Assembly (NCBI GenBank): GCA_963978545.1
Contig: OZ021730.1
Location: forward strand, 744,001-808,000
Origin: Linyphia triangularis
Lineage: Eukaryota > Arthropoda > Arachnida > Araneae > Linyphiidae
Reading direction: 5' to 3'
Length of the DNA stretch: 64,000 nt
In this document: positions 21,136 to 33,224 of the stretch, one piece after another
How the letters are laid out: every line of letters starts with the position of its first letter
Position numbering within the stretch: the first letter of the stretch is position 1
Program-made: the position numbers and the translations under genes
The notes under the pieces: model-generated
Databases searched by the model: none
What the model saw: only the letters and a program-made list of their open reading frames with translations
Told to the model about the DNA's origin: nothing

Positions 21136-23451
21136 AAACGGTCGACCCGGACTGCCGGATCCTCACAGGAATCCTGAACACCTGCCTTCAACATGGAAAA
21201 ATACCCGACGCCTGGAATTCATCAAGGTCGATCCTGATTCACAAAAAGGGAGATGCCAACGACATCGGCAACTGGAGGCCAATTTCCCTGTGCTGCACTC
21301 TCTACAAGTTATACACAGGGTGACTCGCCTCCAGACTAACATCATGGATATCAGCCAATGAGATCGTCTCCCCATGCCAAAAGGGGTTTATGCCATTCGA
21401 CGGGATGTTTGAGCACCAGTACAACCTTAAACAACGCCTCAAGTACGCCCGCCACTTCAATGGAAACCTCCGCCTTGGCCAGATCGACCTTACCAACGCG
21501 TTCGGGTCCATCCCCCATGATGCCATCTCTGCTGCCCTTGTTGCCGCCGGAGCCGGGACACAATTTATCAGCGCGGTGGAGTCCCTTTACAGCTCCTCCA
21601 CCACTGAATTCATCTCGGGGACCGGCGTCACCGAGCCCATCACCATCCAAGCAGGTGTTCGACAGGGATGTCCCATCTCAGGGATCCTTTTCAACTTGGT
21701 AATTGACCCCATCGTCCGCCGCCTCCAGGGAGACGACCCCCAGCACCGCGTCCTCGCCTTTGCTGACGACTTGGTCCTCATCGAGGAAACTCCTGAGGTA
21801 CTCCAGGAACAACTCGACTCCCTCTCCATCATGTGCCAGCAACTAAGCCTGCAGGTCAACCCCCGCAAGTGCTGCTCCATGCACATCTGTGGAACCAGCG
21901 GCTCCTCTGAACTCGTCGGCACCAGAGACACCAGCTTCTCAATTGATGGCACCCCCATCAGGTGCCTCCAAGATGGCCAGGAAACCACCTTCCTTGGTTC
22001 TCCGGTGGGCTTTCAACTGTCCACCCCATGGAGGACCTCAAAGACCTCCTGGAACTTAGGGAAAAAATTGGCACATCATGCCTGGCGCCATGGCAAAGGA
22101 TAGATGCACTTAAAACTTTCTTCTATCCTTGTCTCAACTTTGCCATGCGCTCCCAAAAATTCCCCAAGGCCATCTACACTCAAATCGACGAGTTCATGAC
22201 CCCCTTAATAAAACTCACCCTTTCTCTTCCAGAAAACGCCTCCAACGAGTACCTCTTTGGCGCCTCCAGCAGGGCCTCCTTGGCATCCCCAACTTAGCCG
22301 AGGAGAGTGACGTCACGCTGATCGACAATGCCTTCAAGCTCCTCACATCACGTGACGTCCGAGTCCGGGTCATCGCCTGGGACGACCTTCAACACCAGGT
22401 GGGCAAACGCTTCGGCAGGGCCAACCCTTCTACAACCGACATTGAGAAGTTCCTGTCCGGAGTCATCGACGATGAAGCTCAGCGGACTGCCAACTACCAT
22501 GCCTCTGTATGGACCGCAGCCCGCTCCGCCACCCGCCGCCTGTCCCCCATATGCCCCACCAGCTGGAGAGTCCGAGAAGTTGGAGACGTGGACTTAATCC
22601 TGAAGCCACCATCCTCATCACCACCGGATCCACCCACTACTACCACCATCACCTCAGCCGAACGACGAGCCGTGTGCCGTACCTTCAAGGCTATCCTGAA
22701 GGAGTTCCGAGCACGGTCCCTCATCAGCAAACCCAGTCAGGGTGTGGCCATCGAGTGTGTAGCCGCCCACAAGGTCAACAACCACTTCATGAGAACCGGC
22801 TACAACACTCGGTTCGCTGACTGGCGCTTTGTCCACCGTGCCCGGCTCAACCTCCACAAGCTCAATGGAGCCAGATCCTGGGAGGATGCCGGTGACAAGA
22901 GCTGTCGTCGTTGCCGTGACCCCAACGAATCCTTCCTCCACGTCATGAGCTCGTGCCTGCCGTCTCACCATCTCCGCACCAAAAGGCACGACGCCATCCT
23001 TGACCGGCTGGAACGTTCGAGGAACAACAACTGGAAGGTATTCTCCAAGAATCAGGTCGTGCACCCTACAATCAAACTTCGACCCGACCTGATCATCTTC
23101 AATGGAACCAAGAAGGCCATCATTCTCGACGTTGCAGTCGTCTTCGAGAACCGCCTTGAGGCATTCGCCCGGGCCAGAAACGTGAAAGAAACCAAGTACC
23201 ACGATCTGGCCAGGGACCTCAAGACCCTCATCGGAGTGGAGGAAATCCGAGTCGAGGCTTTCATCATCGGAGCCCTCGGCTCGTGGGACCCCGTCAACGA
23301 CCGTGTCATCAGACAGTTCATGAACAAGAGATACGCCCCGAAGTTCCGGAAATTCTGCTGCAGCACAGCCCTCCGGCACTCGAGGTGTATCTTCCAACAC
23401 CACATTACCGGCCGCATCCCCCAGGACAGCAACAGCCAGGAACATGAATAA
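21029..23451 (+). pseudogene. RLE-2 RT and restriction-like endonuclease with multiple frame breaks
   Basis: Homology to RLE-1 continues in a new frame (VRSRLHRFENSAPGPDRISY) after the C-run. A TGA at 21321-21323 falls in YTG-LASRL. RT motifs follow: IDLTNAFGSIPHDA, VRQGCPISGILFNLVID and FADD. The frame shifts near 22015-22025 (after TTFLGSPVGFQL) and again near 22260 (before GIPNLAEESDV). The rest reads to 23451 with the Cys-His motif CRRCRDPNE and the endonuclease motifs RPDLIIF, ILDVAVVFE and KETKYH. At least one stop and three shifts are needed to rejoin the protein, so the copy is dead unless sequencing errors contribute. Confidence 0.85.
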
Positions 23452-23601
23452 ATGCCTTATTCATCATTCTTCACCAGTTTCACCACTGAGTGCAGTGGAA
23501 GCTAATTGAACATTCAAAACCAGCGAACTTTCCCTGCAATGTCCTTCCACTGCACCCAGCGCCACGAACTTGTGTGCTCCATCATCATCTCATCTGTACC
23601 G

Positions 23602-23766
23602 CCACAAACATTTAGTGTGCTTCATCATCACCATCATCTTTTTCATCTCTCGCCTCAAACATTTAGTGTGCTTCATCAATTGTCTCATCTCTCGCCACAA
23701 ACATTTAGTGTGCTTCATCAATTGTCTCATCTCTCGCCACAAACATTTAGTGTGCTTCATCATCTC
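23602..23766 (+). repeat. Four 42-bp-class tandem repeats in RLE-2 3' UTR
   Basis: Units begin at 23602, 23653, 23695 and 23737 and share the core CAAACATTTAGTGTGCTTCA. The last three are spaced exactly 42 bp; the first is 51 bp because of an extra CATCATCAC-like stretch. R2-class 3' UTRs can hold RT-recognition structure, but no function is shown here. Confidence 0.88.
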
Positions 23767-23913
23767 ACCTATAAATGTAAAATGATCAAAAATGTTAAAA
23801 ACTCCATATATATATTGCTATCGACGATCAAAATGATGATCTGGTAACCACATATACCTCTTCAATTGTAAAAACCAATATGCTTTAAAATAAAATCTAT
23901 TCTTATCAGCTTG

Positions 23914-24358
23914 CTAATTGTTTTTTAATTGCAGATTTTCGCGCGGGAAGCCAGTACTACACTTTGGTCCCGAGCTTTCTGGTTTGCAGCCTGACACGCA
24001 TAGGAGATTCGTCCGCTGGAGGGAGCTACCTGTCCTCTTCACTTGCTGCCTGCTGACGACAACAGAAGACCAAGAGGTATTCCAGTGACGTCACCGGTTG
24101 CTGAGGGGGCTATTCCTTGCCCCCACCCATGCTAGGCCAGGCCTGGTCTTCCCCTTGACCAGCCTTGGTCCACTGTGACGTCACTGAGCAGCCCTACGTC
24201 ACCAGCGGGCCTCTTTCATCAATCCAAGGTTCAAGCAGTGATATTGTGCTCGCTTCAGTGTTGTGCTTCGTCTCCTGTGTTGTGCCAGTGCGTGTAGCAA
24301 AGCGTTGCCTCTGCCTCCTCATAGTGCGGTTGTGGGGAGGCATGTGTGTGTGAGATAA
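23914..24358. other. Unassigned flank between RLE-2 and LINE-D
   Basis: About 445 bp, moderately GC-rich, without a convincing gene. It contains a pyrimidine tract followed by TTGCAG at about 23931-23936 that could be a splice acceptor, and two TGACGTCAC (CRE-like) matches, but no supporting coding exon was found. Confidence 0.4.
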
Positions 24359-24564
24359 TTTGTTTGTTTGTTTTATTGAGGTTTTATGGCGCAAAGGCAA
24401 CACAAGGGCCATGCTGCGCCAAAACAAAGGATAAAAGAAAAACTAGGATGGAAGATGAATTATAAATATGATGAGAGGTGACAGAATATAATTTAAGAAT
24501 GTTAAAATCACATTTCTAAAATGAAGATGTTAATAAAATTTTAAAAATGGATATGTTTAAAAAA

Positions 24565-27500
24565 CTAGATGTGATTTAAAAACCCGATTGATCTTAAAAA
24601 TGCAAAAAGATTTGGATGGGGAGTTTCCCCAATCAAATCTTGAAGACTTAAACTGGTACATTTAAAAAACCTAAGACGATGTGACTGAAACTTAGGACAA
24701 GAAATTAAAATATGAGCCACAGAAAGATCGCAACGACAAGTATCGCAAACAGGTGGATCTTCTCCCAACAATAAATGTCGATGCGTCAATCGGGTATGAC
24801 CAATGCGCAGACGAGTCAGTTTGACATCTGTCCGACGCATAGGATTAACTGGCCATTTACGAAGATGATTTTTGATGAAATGAAGTTTGTTATTAACCTG
24901 CAAATCCCATGTTTCTTGACGTAAGGATAATATGAACTTGTGAATTGATGTCTTAATATCTTGGTAGGGAACTGGCTGCTGCAGCGGGATTGAAGCCGCT
25001 TTAGCAGCAGAATCAGCCAATTCATTTCCTGAAATTCCCATGTGACTAGGTACCCAGCAGAACAATATAGTAAATCCTTTCCTCTCAAGTGTGTGTAATT
25101 TTGAAAAAATGTCTAAAGCAATTGGATGACTATTGGTCTTAAAGTAATTCAGACTAGACAGGGAGCTTAAACTGTCAGTATACACACAAAATTTGCGATT
25201 GTTGCAGAGTGAAATATGCAGCAGTGCACAAGAAATTGCTGTCATCTCAGAAGTGAAAACCGAGCAGGATTTATGAAGTGAAAAAGCGACTGTGGATGTG
25301 TCGGACACAGTACCACAGCCAACACGTTCACCTGCTTTGGATCCATCAGTAAATACTGCTTCATAGTCAGCATACTGAGAGCGGTGATCACAAAAGATTT
25401 GCTGAAAAATTTCTGGGGCAGTGTCTGCCTTGCAATACATCGCAAATGGATTGAGAAAGTGGAAAGATGGAATATTCCACGGTGGAAAGGATTGAGTGGT
25501 AAATGTTTGGGTAACTACGTCACTTAGAGCTGCATCCAACAAGATGGATTTCGCTCTTTCAGAAAACGGTCGGATGTTCGATGGGCGAGCATCGTATAAC
25601 CTACCAAGATAGGCATCAAGTCTCAACTTACGTAAAGGGTGAAAAGGATCAGACATAATTCTACAGTAGTAGTTGGCGCTTAATTTTTTCCGTCTCAAGT
25701 CAAGTGGAAAAAGACTACACTCTGTCAACAGACTTTCAATGGGTGAAGTGCGAAATGCACCTGAACAAATACGGGCAGCAGTGTGATGGACAGTATCCAA
25801 TCTTCGTAGAAGGGATACTCCTGCAGACCCATACGCAACGCATCCGTAGTCAATACGGGATAAGATAACCGAATTGTAAATAAGCAGCAAAGAAGTGCGA
25901 TCAGCACCCCAAGATGTATTTGAGAGTACTTTGAGGATATTAAGCGATTTATCGCACTTCTTGCGCAAGTATACAATATGTGGGAGAAAATTTAACTTGT
26001 TGTCGAAGATGACTCCCAAGTATCTTATCTGATTCACAACTGGGATGGGAAAATTGCGTATGTGGATTTCAGGGTCAGGGTGAAGACCCCTCCTCCTACA
26101 GAAGTGGATGCAACTGCTTTTAGATGGTGACAGTTTATGGCCGTTTTGTTCACACCATTCTACAAGTCTGTTAACAGCAGTTTGTAACTGACGTTCAATT
26201 AAGCGCATGTTTGATCCTTGGCACGAGATTTGCAAGTCATCAACATACAAAGTTCCATGAACAAAGGGTGAAAGGACATGAAGGATGTTGCTGATATGAA
26301 GATTAAAAAGGGTCACACTTAAAACACAACCTTGAGGAACTCCCTCAGATTGGTTAAAATAATTTGAAAATGAAGTTCCAATGCGAACTCTAAAAACACG
26401 AGATGATAAAAAAATTTTGAATAAAAAGGGGCAGATTACCCCTAAAACCAAAATTAAATAGAGTTTGCAGGATACCATATCGCCACGTATGATCATACGC
26501 CTTCTCAATGTCGAAAAAGATTGAAACTAGATGATTCCTCTGCACAAAGGCATTACGAACATCTGTTTCTAGTTTCACGATGTTATCAAGAGTGGACCGC
26601 CCTCGTCGGAATCCACTCTGGAAAGGTGAAATACATCCATCTTTTTCCAACATGTAAGAGAGTCGGGCGTTTACAATACGTTCAAAGGTCTTACAGAGGC
26701 AGCTCGTTAATGCTATCGGTCGATAGTTCAGAGGATCCTTGGGATCCTTTCCAGGTTTCAGAATGGGGATTACAGTAGCTTCCCGCCACAAAGTAGTAAA
26801 GATGTTCTCCTTCCAGATTCTATTAAAGAGAAAAAGGATGTTAAAAAGAGAATCTGGACTTAAATGGCGGAGCATTTGGTAACTGATCCCATCTGGACCT
26901 GGACTGGTGTTATGTGCTTTAGATAAAGCACTCTTCAATTCGTACATCTTAAGGTCACAGTTGTAGGAATATTCAATATTGCTTTTGAAATTAATTCCAG
27001 TCCGTTCAGCTCGATTCTTAGTCACAAGAAAAGCAGGACTATAAGAATCGGAACTGGATATACTTTCAAAAGTTTCACCTATAAGGTTAGCAATATCTTC
27101 AGGGGAAGAGAACACCGCAGCTCCGGTTTGAAGTATCGGACAAGAATATTCCGGATACAAACCGTTGGCTGCTCTAACCTTCTTCCACAACTGCTTGCTT
27201 GATGTTTTGGATGTAATTGAAGATACATAACTTATCCAAGAGTCCTTCTGACTCTGACGTCTAACTCTACGAGCAAATGCCTTAGCCTTTTTAAAGGCGA
27301 TAAGGTTTCCTGTAGTTGGGTATCTGCGGAAGATACCCCATAGCTTCTTTTGTTTCTTGTATGCAGACTGACAGTCTGCATTCCAGTATGATTTACAGTG
27401 CCGCAGTGTTCTAGGTGAAGTCTTAGGAATGGAGGAGTCAGCAGCATTTAAAATTGCTTCAGTGACATTTTGGACAGCAGTATCAACATCCTCACTGTCC

Positions 27501-28246
27501 ACCATTGTTCCTGTTACAACAGCCAACTCAGTAAATCTGTCCCAATTCGCCTTGTGGTATTTGTATGTAGGTAGACGGATGTTCACGCTACCACTACCTG
27601 TGTGCGAAATGAGAATAGGGAAGTGATCACTATTATGTAAATCACTCCCAACAGCAAAATTCAAGTATGGCAAAAGTATAGGGGAACAAATGGCTAAGTC
27701 GAGTGAATGGAATGTTCTAGTGGGTTCATGAAAATAGGTTTTCTCCTCATTATTCAGGAGACAGAGACAGTGATCAGATAACATATTTTCAATCTGTCTC
27801 CCACGAGGGTTCGTATTATCATTACCCCACATAGTACTGTGTTCATTAAGGTCACCAAGCAATAAAAATGGCGTTGGAAGCTGGTCAATCAAATCATTCA
27901 GCTCCTCTTGGCGGATGATAGCATGTGGCGGTAAGTATAGGCAACAGACTGTGAGAAGGGACTGTAAATGAAGTCTCGCAGCCACAGCCTGTAGAGATGT
28001 GCGTAGTGTGATTACAGTGCTGGGATAATTATGAGAAATAAAAAGGCATACTCCTCCAGACACTGTATTACTACGGGTAACATCTTTTCTAATGCAGCTA
28101 TACCTACGGATTTTAGATATATAAGTATCCTTCAAGAAAGTTTCTTGAAGGGCCAAACATGCTGGATGGTAAAGTGAAATAATATTCTTCACATCATCCT
28201 TCCTAGACCTAAAACCGCGACAGTTCCAAGAAACAAAAGAAGCCAT
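24565..28246 (-). pseudogene. ORF2 of LINE-D: endonuclease, RT, RNase H with one frameshift
   Basis: Homology covers the full ORF2, but the frame breaks in a run of seven A (plus strand 26408-26414) where LINE-C, E and G have six. Before it are the endonuclease (WNCRG, QET, GDLNEH, SDH) and the first RT motif (FFDIEKAYDHTW). After it are GVPQGCVLS, YVDD, RNase H (FTDGSK, YTDS, GNELAD) and the Cys-His tail (CDTCRCD). The endonuclease reads GDLNEH rather than GDFNGH, a change shared with LINE-G. A homopolymer indel could be either a true mutation or a sequencing error. Confidence 0.93.
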
Positions 28247-29472
28247 TAATTACTTGATGCAAATTTAAAAGGGGGGTCAGGATCTTCACTAATATCCTCG
28301 TCATCATCAGATGGGTGAAGTTTCACCACATCTGCCTCCCTAAAGGAACGAAGGATAGTAAAAGGGTTAGAGGGTTTCTCTCGAGAAGGTCCCCCTTTGG
28401 CAGATTTCAGCTTCAGTGTCTGCAAAGCTTTTGATTTTGCTAAAGATTTCTTTAAAGTCGTTGGTCGTTTAACAACCTCTGTAGATGACCGTTGAGGTAA
28501 TTTAATGAGAGATGATACAGGAGAGTCTGTTTGTGTGCTTTTGCTGCTGAATGTTTTTTTCAAAACATCAGCATAAGCAACACCAACGCGTGGAGTCCTC
28601 AATTCAACAATTTTTTTAGCATCGAAATACGACTTATTTTGGTTTACTCGTACTGTTTGTATTTCTTTTTCTTTTACCCACTGTGGACATGATCGAGAGT
28701 ATGACGGATGTGTGCCATCACAATTGACACACTTCTCGGGTGCTTTGCAGTTAGCACTACCATGTCCAATACCTGCACAACGTGCGCATATTTCCGTTTT
28801 CCCATGGCAAGCTGTTTGCGAGTGACCAAATTTCTGGCACTTGAAACAGCGTAGTGGGTTCGGAATATACGGAAGTACTTGGAAATTCAGATAGCCTGCT
28901 TTTATGTGCGACGGTAAAGTGGGTAAGTCAAAAGTTAGGATCAAATGCTTAGTGGGGATGATATCCCCATCTCGTCGTATTGTTATGCGGTGGACGGCCG
29001 AAACGTGTTGATCACGTAGGTGATCAAGAATCTCGTCCTCCGCTGTATGGTAAAGGTCCGACTCGGACACAACACCACGAGATTTATTAAGAGATCCATG
29101 AGCTGTTACAGTTACAGGGAATGTTCCAAAATTGTCGATTTTTAATATGCTCTTGGCTTGTTGATCATTGCGGACCTCCACTAACAGATCTCCAGACTTC
29201 AGTTTTTTTACTGAAGCTGTATCTCCAACGAACGATTTTAAAGCTTTCTCAATTAAAAAAGGAGAAACCTTTTCGAAAGAACCCTCCACTCGATGTACAA
29301 TAAAGAATTTCAGAGAACTTGGATGTGATGAAGAGACTTGTCTTTGTTGCTCCCCACTAGGGGGAGAAAAAATAGTAGATTTACTTTCCATGAAAGTAGG
29401 GATAAAAAATTCGGGCACTAGAGTCCCACCCACCATGGAGACCTCATTATCGGGGATAGAGCCTGCCGGCAA
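28246..29472 (-). CDS. ORF1 of LINE-D: gag-like RNA-binding protein (408 aa)
   Basis: The frame is open, with the same plan as LINE-C ORF1: RRM-like region, three knuckles (CFKCQKFGHSQTAC, CARCAGIGHGSANC, CVNCDGTHPSYSRSC), basic Ser/Lys-rich tail and acidic DDDEDISEDPD end. A conserved Met at about residue 28 (MESKST) is an alternative start. The stop overlaps the ORF2 start as TAATG. It is close to LINE-G ORF1, differing at only a few residues over the shared part. Confidence 0.92.
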   Translation of the reverse strand: MPAGSIPDNEVSMVGGTLVPEFFIPTFMESKSTIFSPPSGEQQRQVSSSHPSSLKFFIVHRVEGSFEKVSPFLIEKALKSFVGDTASVKKLKSGDLLVEVRNDQQAKSILKIDNFGTFPVTVTAHGSLNKSRGVVSESDLYHTAEDEILDHLRDQHVSAVHRITIRRDGDIIPTKHLILTFDLPTLPSHIKAGYLNFQVLPYIPNPLRCFKCQKFGHSQTACHGKTEICARCAGIGHGSANCKAPEKCVNCDGTHPSYSRSCPQWVKEKEIQTVRVNQNKSYFDAKKIVELRTPRVGVAYADVLKKTFSSKSTQTDSPVSSLIKLPQRSSTEVVKRPTTLKKSLAKSKALQTLKLKSAKGGPSREKPSNPFTILRSFREADVVKLHPSDDDEDISEDPDPPFKFASSN

Positions 29473-30025
29473 GCAACAAAAATCATAAAAGAAAACAAAA
29501 TATCAACAGAACTGTTACGCACAGCATGACTCTATCGGGTTAACCAGTGCCTATACGCGAACGACTCGTCCCTGTAGAAGCCTCCACCCTTAACGAGGTT
29601 CCCAGCAGACGAGCCGGACGCTTGATCCCTAGCCGCCGACGAAGTCGGACGACCAGCCGATTGATACACACGGGACCAATGTGTACCTCCCGTTTATCTG
29701 AAGCAAGGGCCAAAGTAGTGTATTGGGACAGTATGTCGCCCCTCAACTACCAGGATCCCCCTTTCCAGAGACACGGGTCTCCACGCACGGCAAACACGTG
29801 GGTGATATAATCCCCGAGAGAAGCTGATAGCAACAGAGCGGCACAAAGCTTCTCAAGGGGAGCCCTCACCTCTGAAGAGGTAACCACAACGAGGGAAGGA
29901 AGAGAAGCCGAACAATAAATACAGAACCCAAAAAAGAAGGTAAAACAGAAGGAGGGATAGATCACTAGGGAGCCCCGGGGTTGTGAAGCCCGTATTTACT
30001 CATAGAAAGTAAACCCCCTGAGGGG

Positions 30026-31425
30026 AAGTGGTTGCAAGGATGAAATATGTAAACAATACAGGCAGATCGCTACATTTTTACATGCAATTTTATATTCAGT
30101 AGGTCTTTTATGTTGTTGGAAGTTATAGCTCCCATCCTAACAAACGGCTCTTTTCAGGGCCCAAATATGACACACTTTGCTTGACATGTTGACTGTTTCA
30201 TAACATTTTCTGGACTCAATACAATAAAATTTACTCAAACAAACGTTTAAAGCTAATATTGCCGTGTTACAATTACAGGGAAAGAGGAGTCCTTTATTTG
30301 TAGCTGCCCAATTCTAATTCTTGAACTCTCGTTTGAGGAATTGAATACAAAAGTGACCTTCTCTGTCATCTCGATTTGTGCTTGATCATTATAGTAAACA
30401 TGGACATATTTAATTATGTGAAACGTCTGCCTGTTTATGTGCAAACTTTAAGGAATACGAAAACTAAGGACATCTCTGAAACAGATGGATCATGCATTTG
30501 GTGGTATGTTGTTGAAATGCCATGTACGGTGTTACATTTGGAACTATTTGTTTCTATATAACGACTAGAGATTTTGTATCTGCCTCCCATGGATAAATTG
30601 CTTTTACCTAATAATTTTCCGTGGTCACGTTTATACCACGCGGAACGTACATGCTTCTATTCGGTCACCGAAGTCAAGCAATATGTGCTGCGGTCAGTAC
30701 TTGAGAAGGTGACCGGTTGGGAACGATTAGTACAGTTGACATTTCATTGTTTTTTTATTTTTTACTTCCAATATATTACTTCACTTAAAGCCAGGAATAA
30801 GGCAAACATAAAATCTAATTGTTTATATCTAACAAAATATCGATAGTTTAGGCATGTTCACTTCACGAGCTCCCTACATTACAATTTATTGGGTTATTTT
30901 TATTACCACTTTAATACATCACTCAAAGTCAAACATGAAATCTACTTGCTTATATCTAACAAAATATCAATAGTTTTCTTCAAGATAGATTTGGCACGTT
31001 CAATCCACGAGTTAACTACATTACATTAAGCTAATTGTGAGTGACCAGATCTATGTGAAAATCAAATGTATAATGTGCTTTTGCAATTTCATCTTAAAAT
31101 ACAGCACTCTATTTAAAGAATGGAGACTTGTTTTTTAGCGATATATTAGGCGAAATTTTCCTCCTTTATTGGAACTGGAATGCTAGGTAAAAGCAATTTT
31201 TAGATATCTGGTATGTTATTGAAAAAAAAAATCTAAACATGAAAATTCAAATAATTCATTTATTAAATCCTGATATGTTTTATTACATGTATATGATATA
31301 AATTTTTGAGCAAAATAAAAAAACATTTGGAAAAAAAGCATACAAGTTTTAATCTTTGAAACATAGGTAAAATTATATGTACAGTTACATAATCAACAAT
31401 ATATTCAAAACAGAAGTGTAGGGCA
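30026..31425. other. Non-coding left part of unit copy 1
   Basis: AT-rich sequence downstream of the ankyrin gene. Short open frames here recur in every copy only because the whole unit is duplicated; none has a recognisable domain. The same block is at 36667-38260 (with SINE) and 43502-45095 (with SINE). Confidence 0.55.
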
Positions 31426-33224
31426 CTAATTACAAAAAGCTATAATTACACTTAACAAATCATTTTGATCCAAGTAATTTGCCAAAACACAGGCACAATC
31501 GTAATTCAGCAAAACTTTTCTTGGCATGCTGTAATTCACATCAGAAATGCCTTTTACAGCAGTATATACATTACATTCCTCTAGTTTGTCTTTTAACAAT
31601 GAACGTTCTAATTTAGAGGATATCAATTGCGAATACAAAGGATATCGTTTATTTGCAATTATTAGCAATAATTGATCCACGTTAAATCCTTCTTCTGCAT
31701 TGCTGTACATTTTATAGCCGGAATACATTTGCATAAATTCAAACAATGTCCGACCATTGCCAAGATTATCTGACTTCATTCTATGCAATTCCTGCTCACA
31801 TTTAATTGCGTATTCTGACAACATTCCTTGGAGTTCGTGTTCACGAGTCCAGTCCTCGATGTTGAAGTCCGGCTTCTCAAGTAAGCAATACTTCAACAGC
31901 AATTGAACGATAGCAAGGCTGCATCCGTTTTCTATTGCTAGGTCCAAAGGACTGAGACCATTTCGGTTTTTGACATTAACGTGGGAACCTCTTCTCAGCA
32001 ACATTTCAACTACGCTCGGATGACCTGTCTGATTTTGCACCGCTTTATGCAGTGGCGTGTCACCAAATTCATCTACTGAATCAACATCTATGCCACTGCT
32101 AATCAAGAATTTGACGAAAACTGCCGTACATCCGTTAATGCACAGGGCACTGTGCAGAAGTGAGCCACCGCACTGGTTTTTGGCAGTGTTGACGTTCATA
32201 TCCAGGTAATCGAGGAGAAATGTAAAGATACTAACGTTGAAGTGTCCCAAAGCGTGGAAGAGTGGGCTTTGACCTGAAATGTTAGCACTGTGCAAATCTC
32301 CGCCGGCAATAAGCAACAATCTGATAACTTCCAGTTCCGCATTCAGAGCAAGTGCTATAGACAGACTCGAATCGTCCGGAAGATCGGCTCTGGCTCCTAG
32401 GTAAAATTAAAATTACAACTTTAATTAAGGAAAGTCTTAAATCTAAAATAATTCAAATAACAGAGTTAAATATATTTACTAGTTACCAATATTGGCAAAC
32501 CTTTTATGAATATTTAAATGGAAATACTGCTATTTTAAATCTTAACAGAAGGTTATCTTACAATACTACCGCGTTAAAGGAATTAACTTAAATTTCTAAT
32601 CTATCCAAATGTACACGAAATGAAGTTTTGGATATGCAATTCAGAATCCTTTTATCTAATTTAAAAGTAATGAATAATTTTGTCATTTTCTTCTGTAAAT
32701 GCAGATGGGACAAACTTAATCTCTGAAATCAGTTCATAATTATTTTGACAAAAAGATTTTTGAAACAGTTAAATTACCTTTTAAGATGTAATGTAAGATG
32801 TAGGAATGGGATATGAGGAAGCAACAAAAAATTGACAATTCAGCGTACATGGAAATATTTCGGTCTAATAAAAGGCTCCCTTAAAAATTGTTGTAGAAAA
32901 GCGTTTACATATTAATTTATGTTTTTACATACCTCCTTCTACCAATGTTCTGATCGTTTCAAGTCTGTTCCTGCAATGTAGGGCATTGATGAGAGGTGTT
33001 GGGCCGCCATGACAGAACTGGAAATTAGGATCTGCGCCATAATAGAGGAGAAGCTTGACGATGGCGATCGAGCATCTTCGGTCCGTCAGAACCCGAAGCA
33101 GGGGGGATTGACTGCCTTCTACTTCGTTGGCCGAAGAAGGGTCACGTTGCAGGATCAGTTGGATCTCACTCAAATCCCATTCTTCTTCGTACAATACACT
33201 GTGAACAGAAGTGTTTTCAGGCAT
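31426..33224 (-). CDS. Ankyrin-repeat protein gene, copy 1 (two coding exons, about 420 aa)
   Basis: The coding exons are 33224-32933 and 32396-31426 on the minus strand. The donor GGAG/GTATGT and acceptor ACCTAG/GAGCC keep the frame and join VEG to GARADLPDD, which completes an ankyrin repeat across the junction. About seven repeats are visible, including LLLYYGADPNFQ, LLLIAGGDLHSAN, FLISSGIDVDSVD, TPLHKAVQNQ, LLRRGSHVNV and SPLDLAIENG. A non-repeat C-terminus of about 150 residues ends MPRKVLLNYD ... NDLLSVIIAFCN; this loosely recalls F-box-like ends of some ankyrin proteins, but I cannot assign it. A polypyrimidine tract and CAG lie just before the ATG, so a non-coding 5' exon probably exists, fed by the TATA box at 34178-34186. 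Likely a protein-binding scaffold. Confidence 0.82.

Larger units (their letters stand above)
17418..23900 (+). mobile_element. RLE-2: R2/NeSL-type non-LTR element, long but degenerate
   Basis: The proposed limits come from a 13-bp direct repeat TCTTATCAGCTTG at 17405-17417 and 23901-23913, taken as the target duplication. The repeat core is the same TTCTTATCAGCTT found at the U2 junction of RLE-1. It contains a 5' UTR of about 1.1 kb, a long GC-rich ORF with zinc fingers, RT and RLE regions, and a 3' UTR with 42-bp tandem repeats. The left limit is less certain than the right. Confidence 0.72.
24359..30025 (-). mobile_element. LINE-D: near full-length I-group element
   Basis: All parts of the family are present on the minus strand: 5' end at 30025 (CCCCTCAGGGGG), leader, ORF1, ORF2, 3' hairpin and tail. 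No target duplication joins its two ends: the right flank is AAGTGGTTGCAAGG, the left flank GTGTGTGAGATAA. Its right flank is instead duplicated at the left flank of LINE-G (59221-59234). The 5' two-thirds are nearly identical to LINE-G while the 3' UTRs differ noticeably, pointing to recombination between copies. Confidence 0.93.

Noticed and set aside
18541..23451. RLE elements as rDNA-inserted R2
   Set aside because: No 28S rRNA sequence occurs on either side; the flank of RLE-1 is U2 snRNA.
23602..23766. CRISPR-like array
   Set aside because: Repeats are adjacent tandem units without unique spacers, in a eukaryotic retrotransposon 3' UTR.
24165..24353. Small open frame between RLE-2 and LINE-D
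   Set aside because: No domain or splice support and no second copy in the window.
30253..30846. Three short open frames repeated in each tandem unit (also at about 36894-37487 and 43729-44322)
   Set aside because: They overlap on both strands, have no recognisable domain, and their repetition is explained by duplication of the whole unit.
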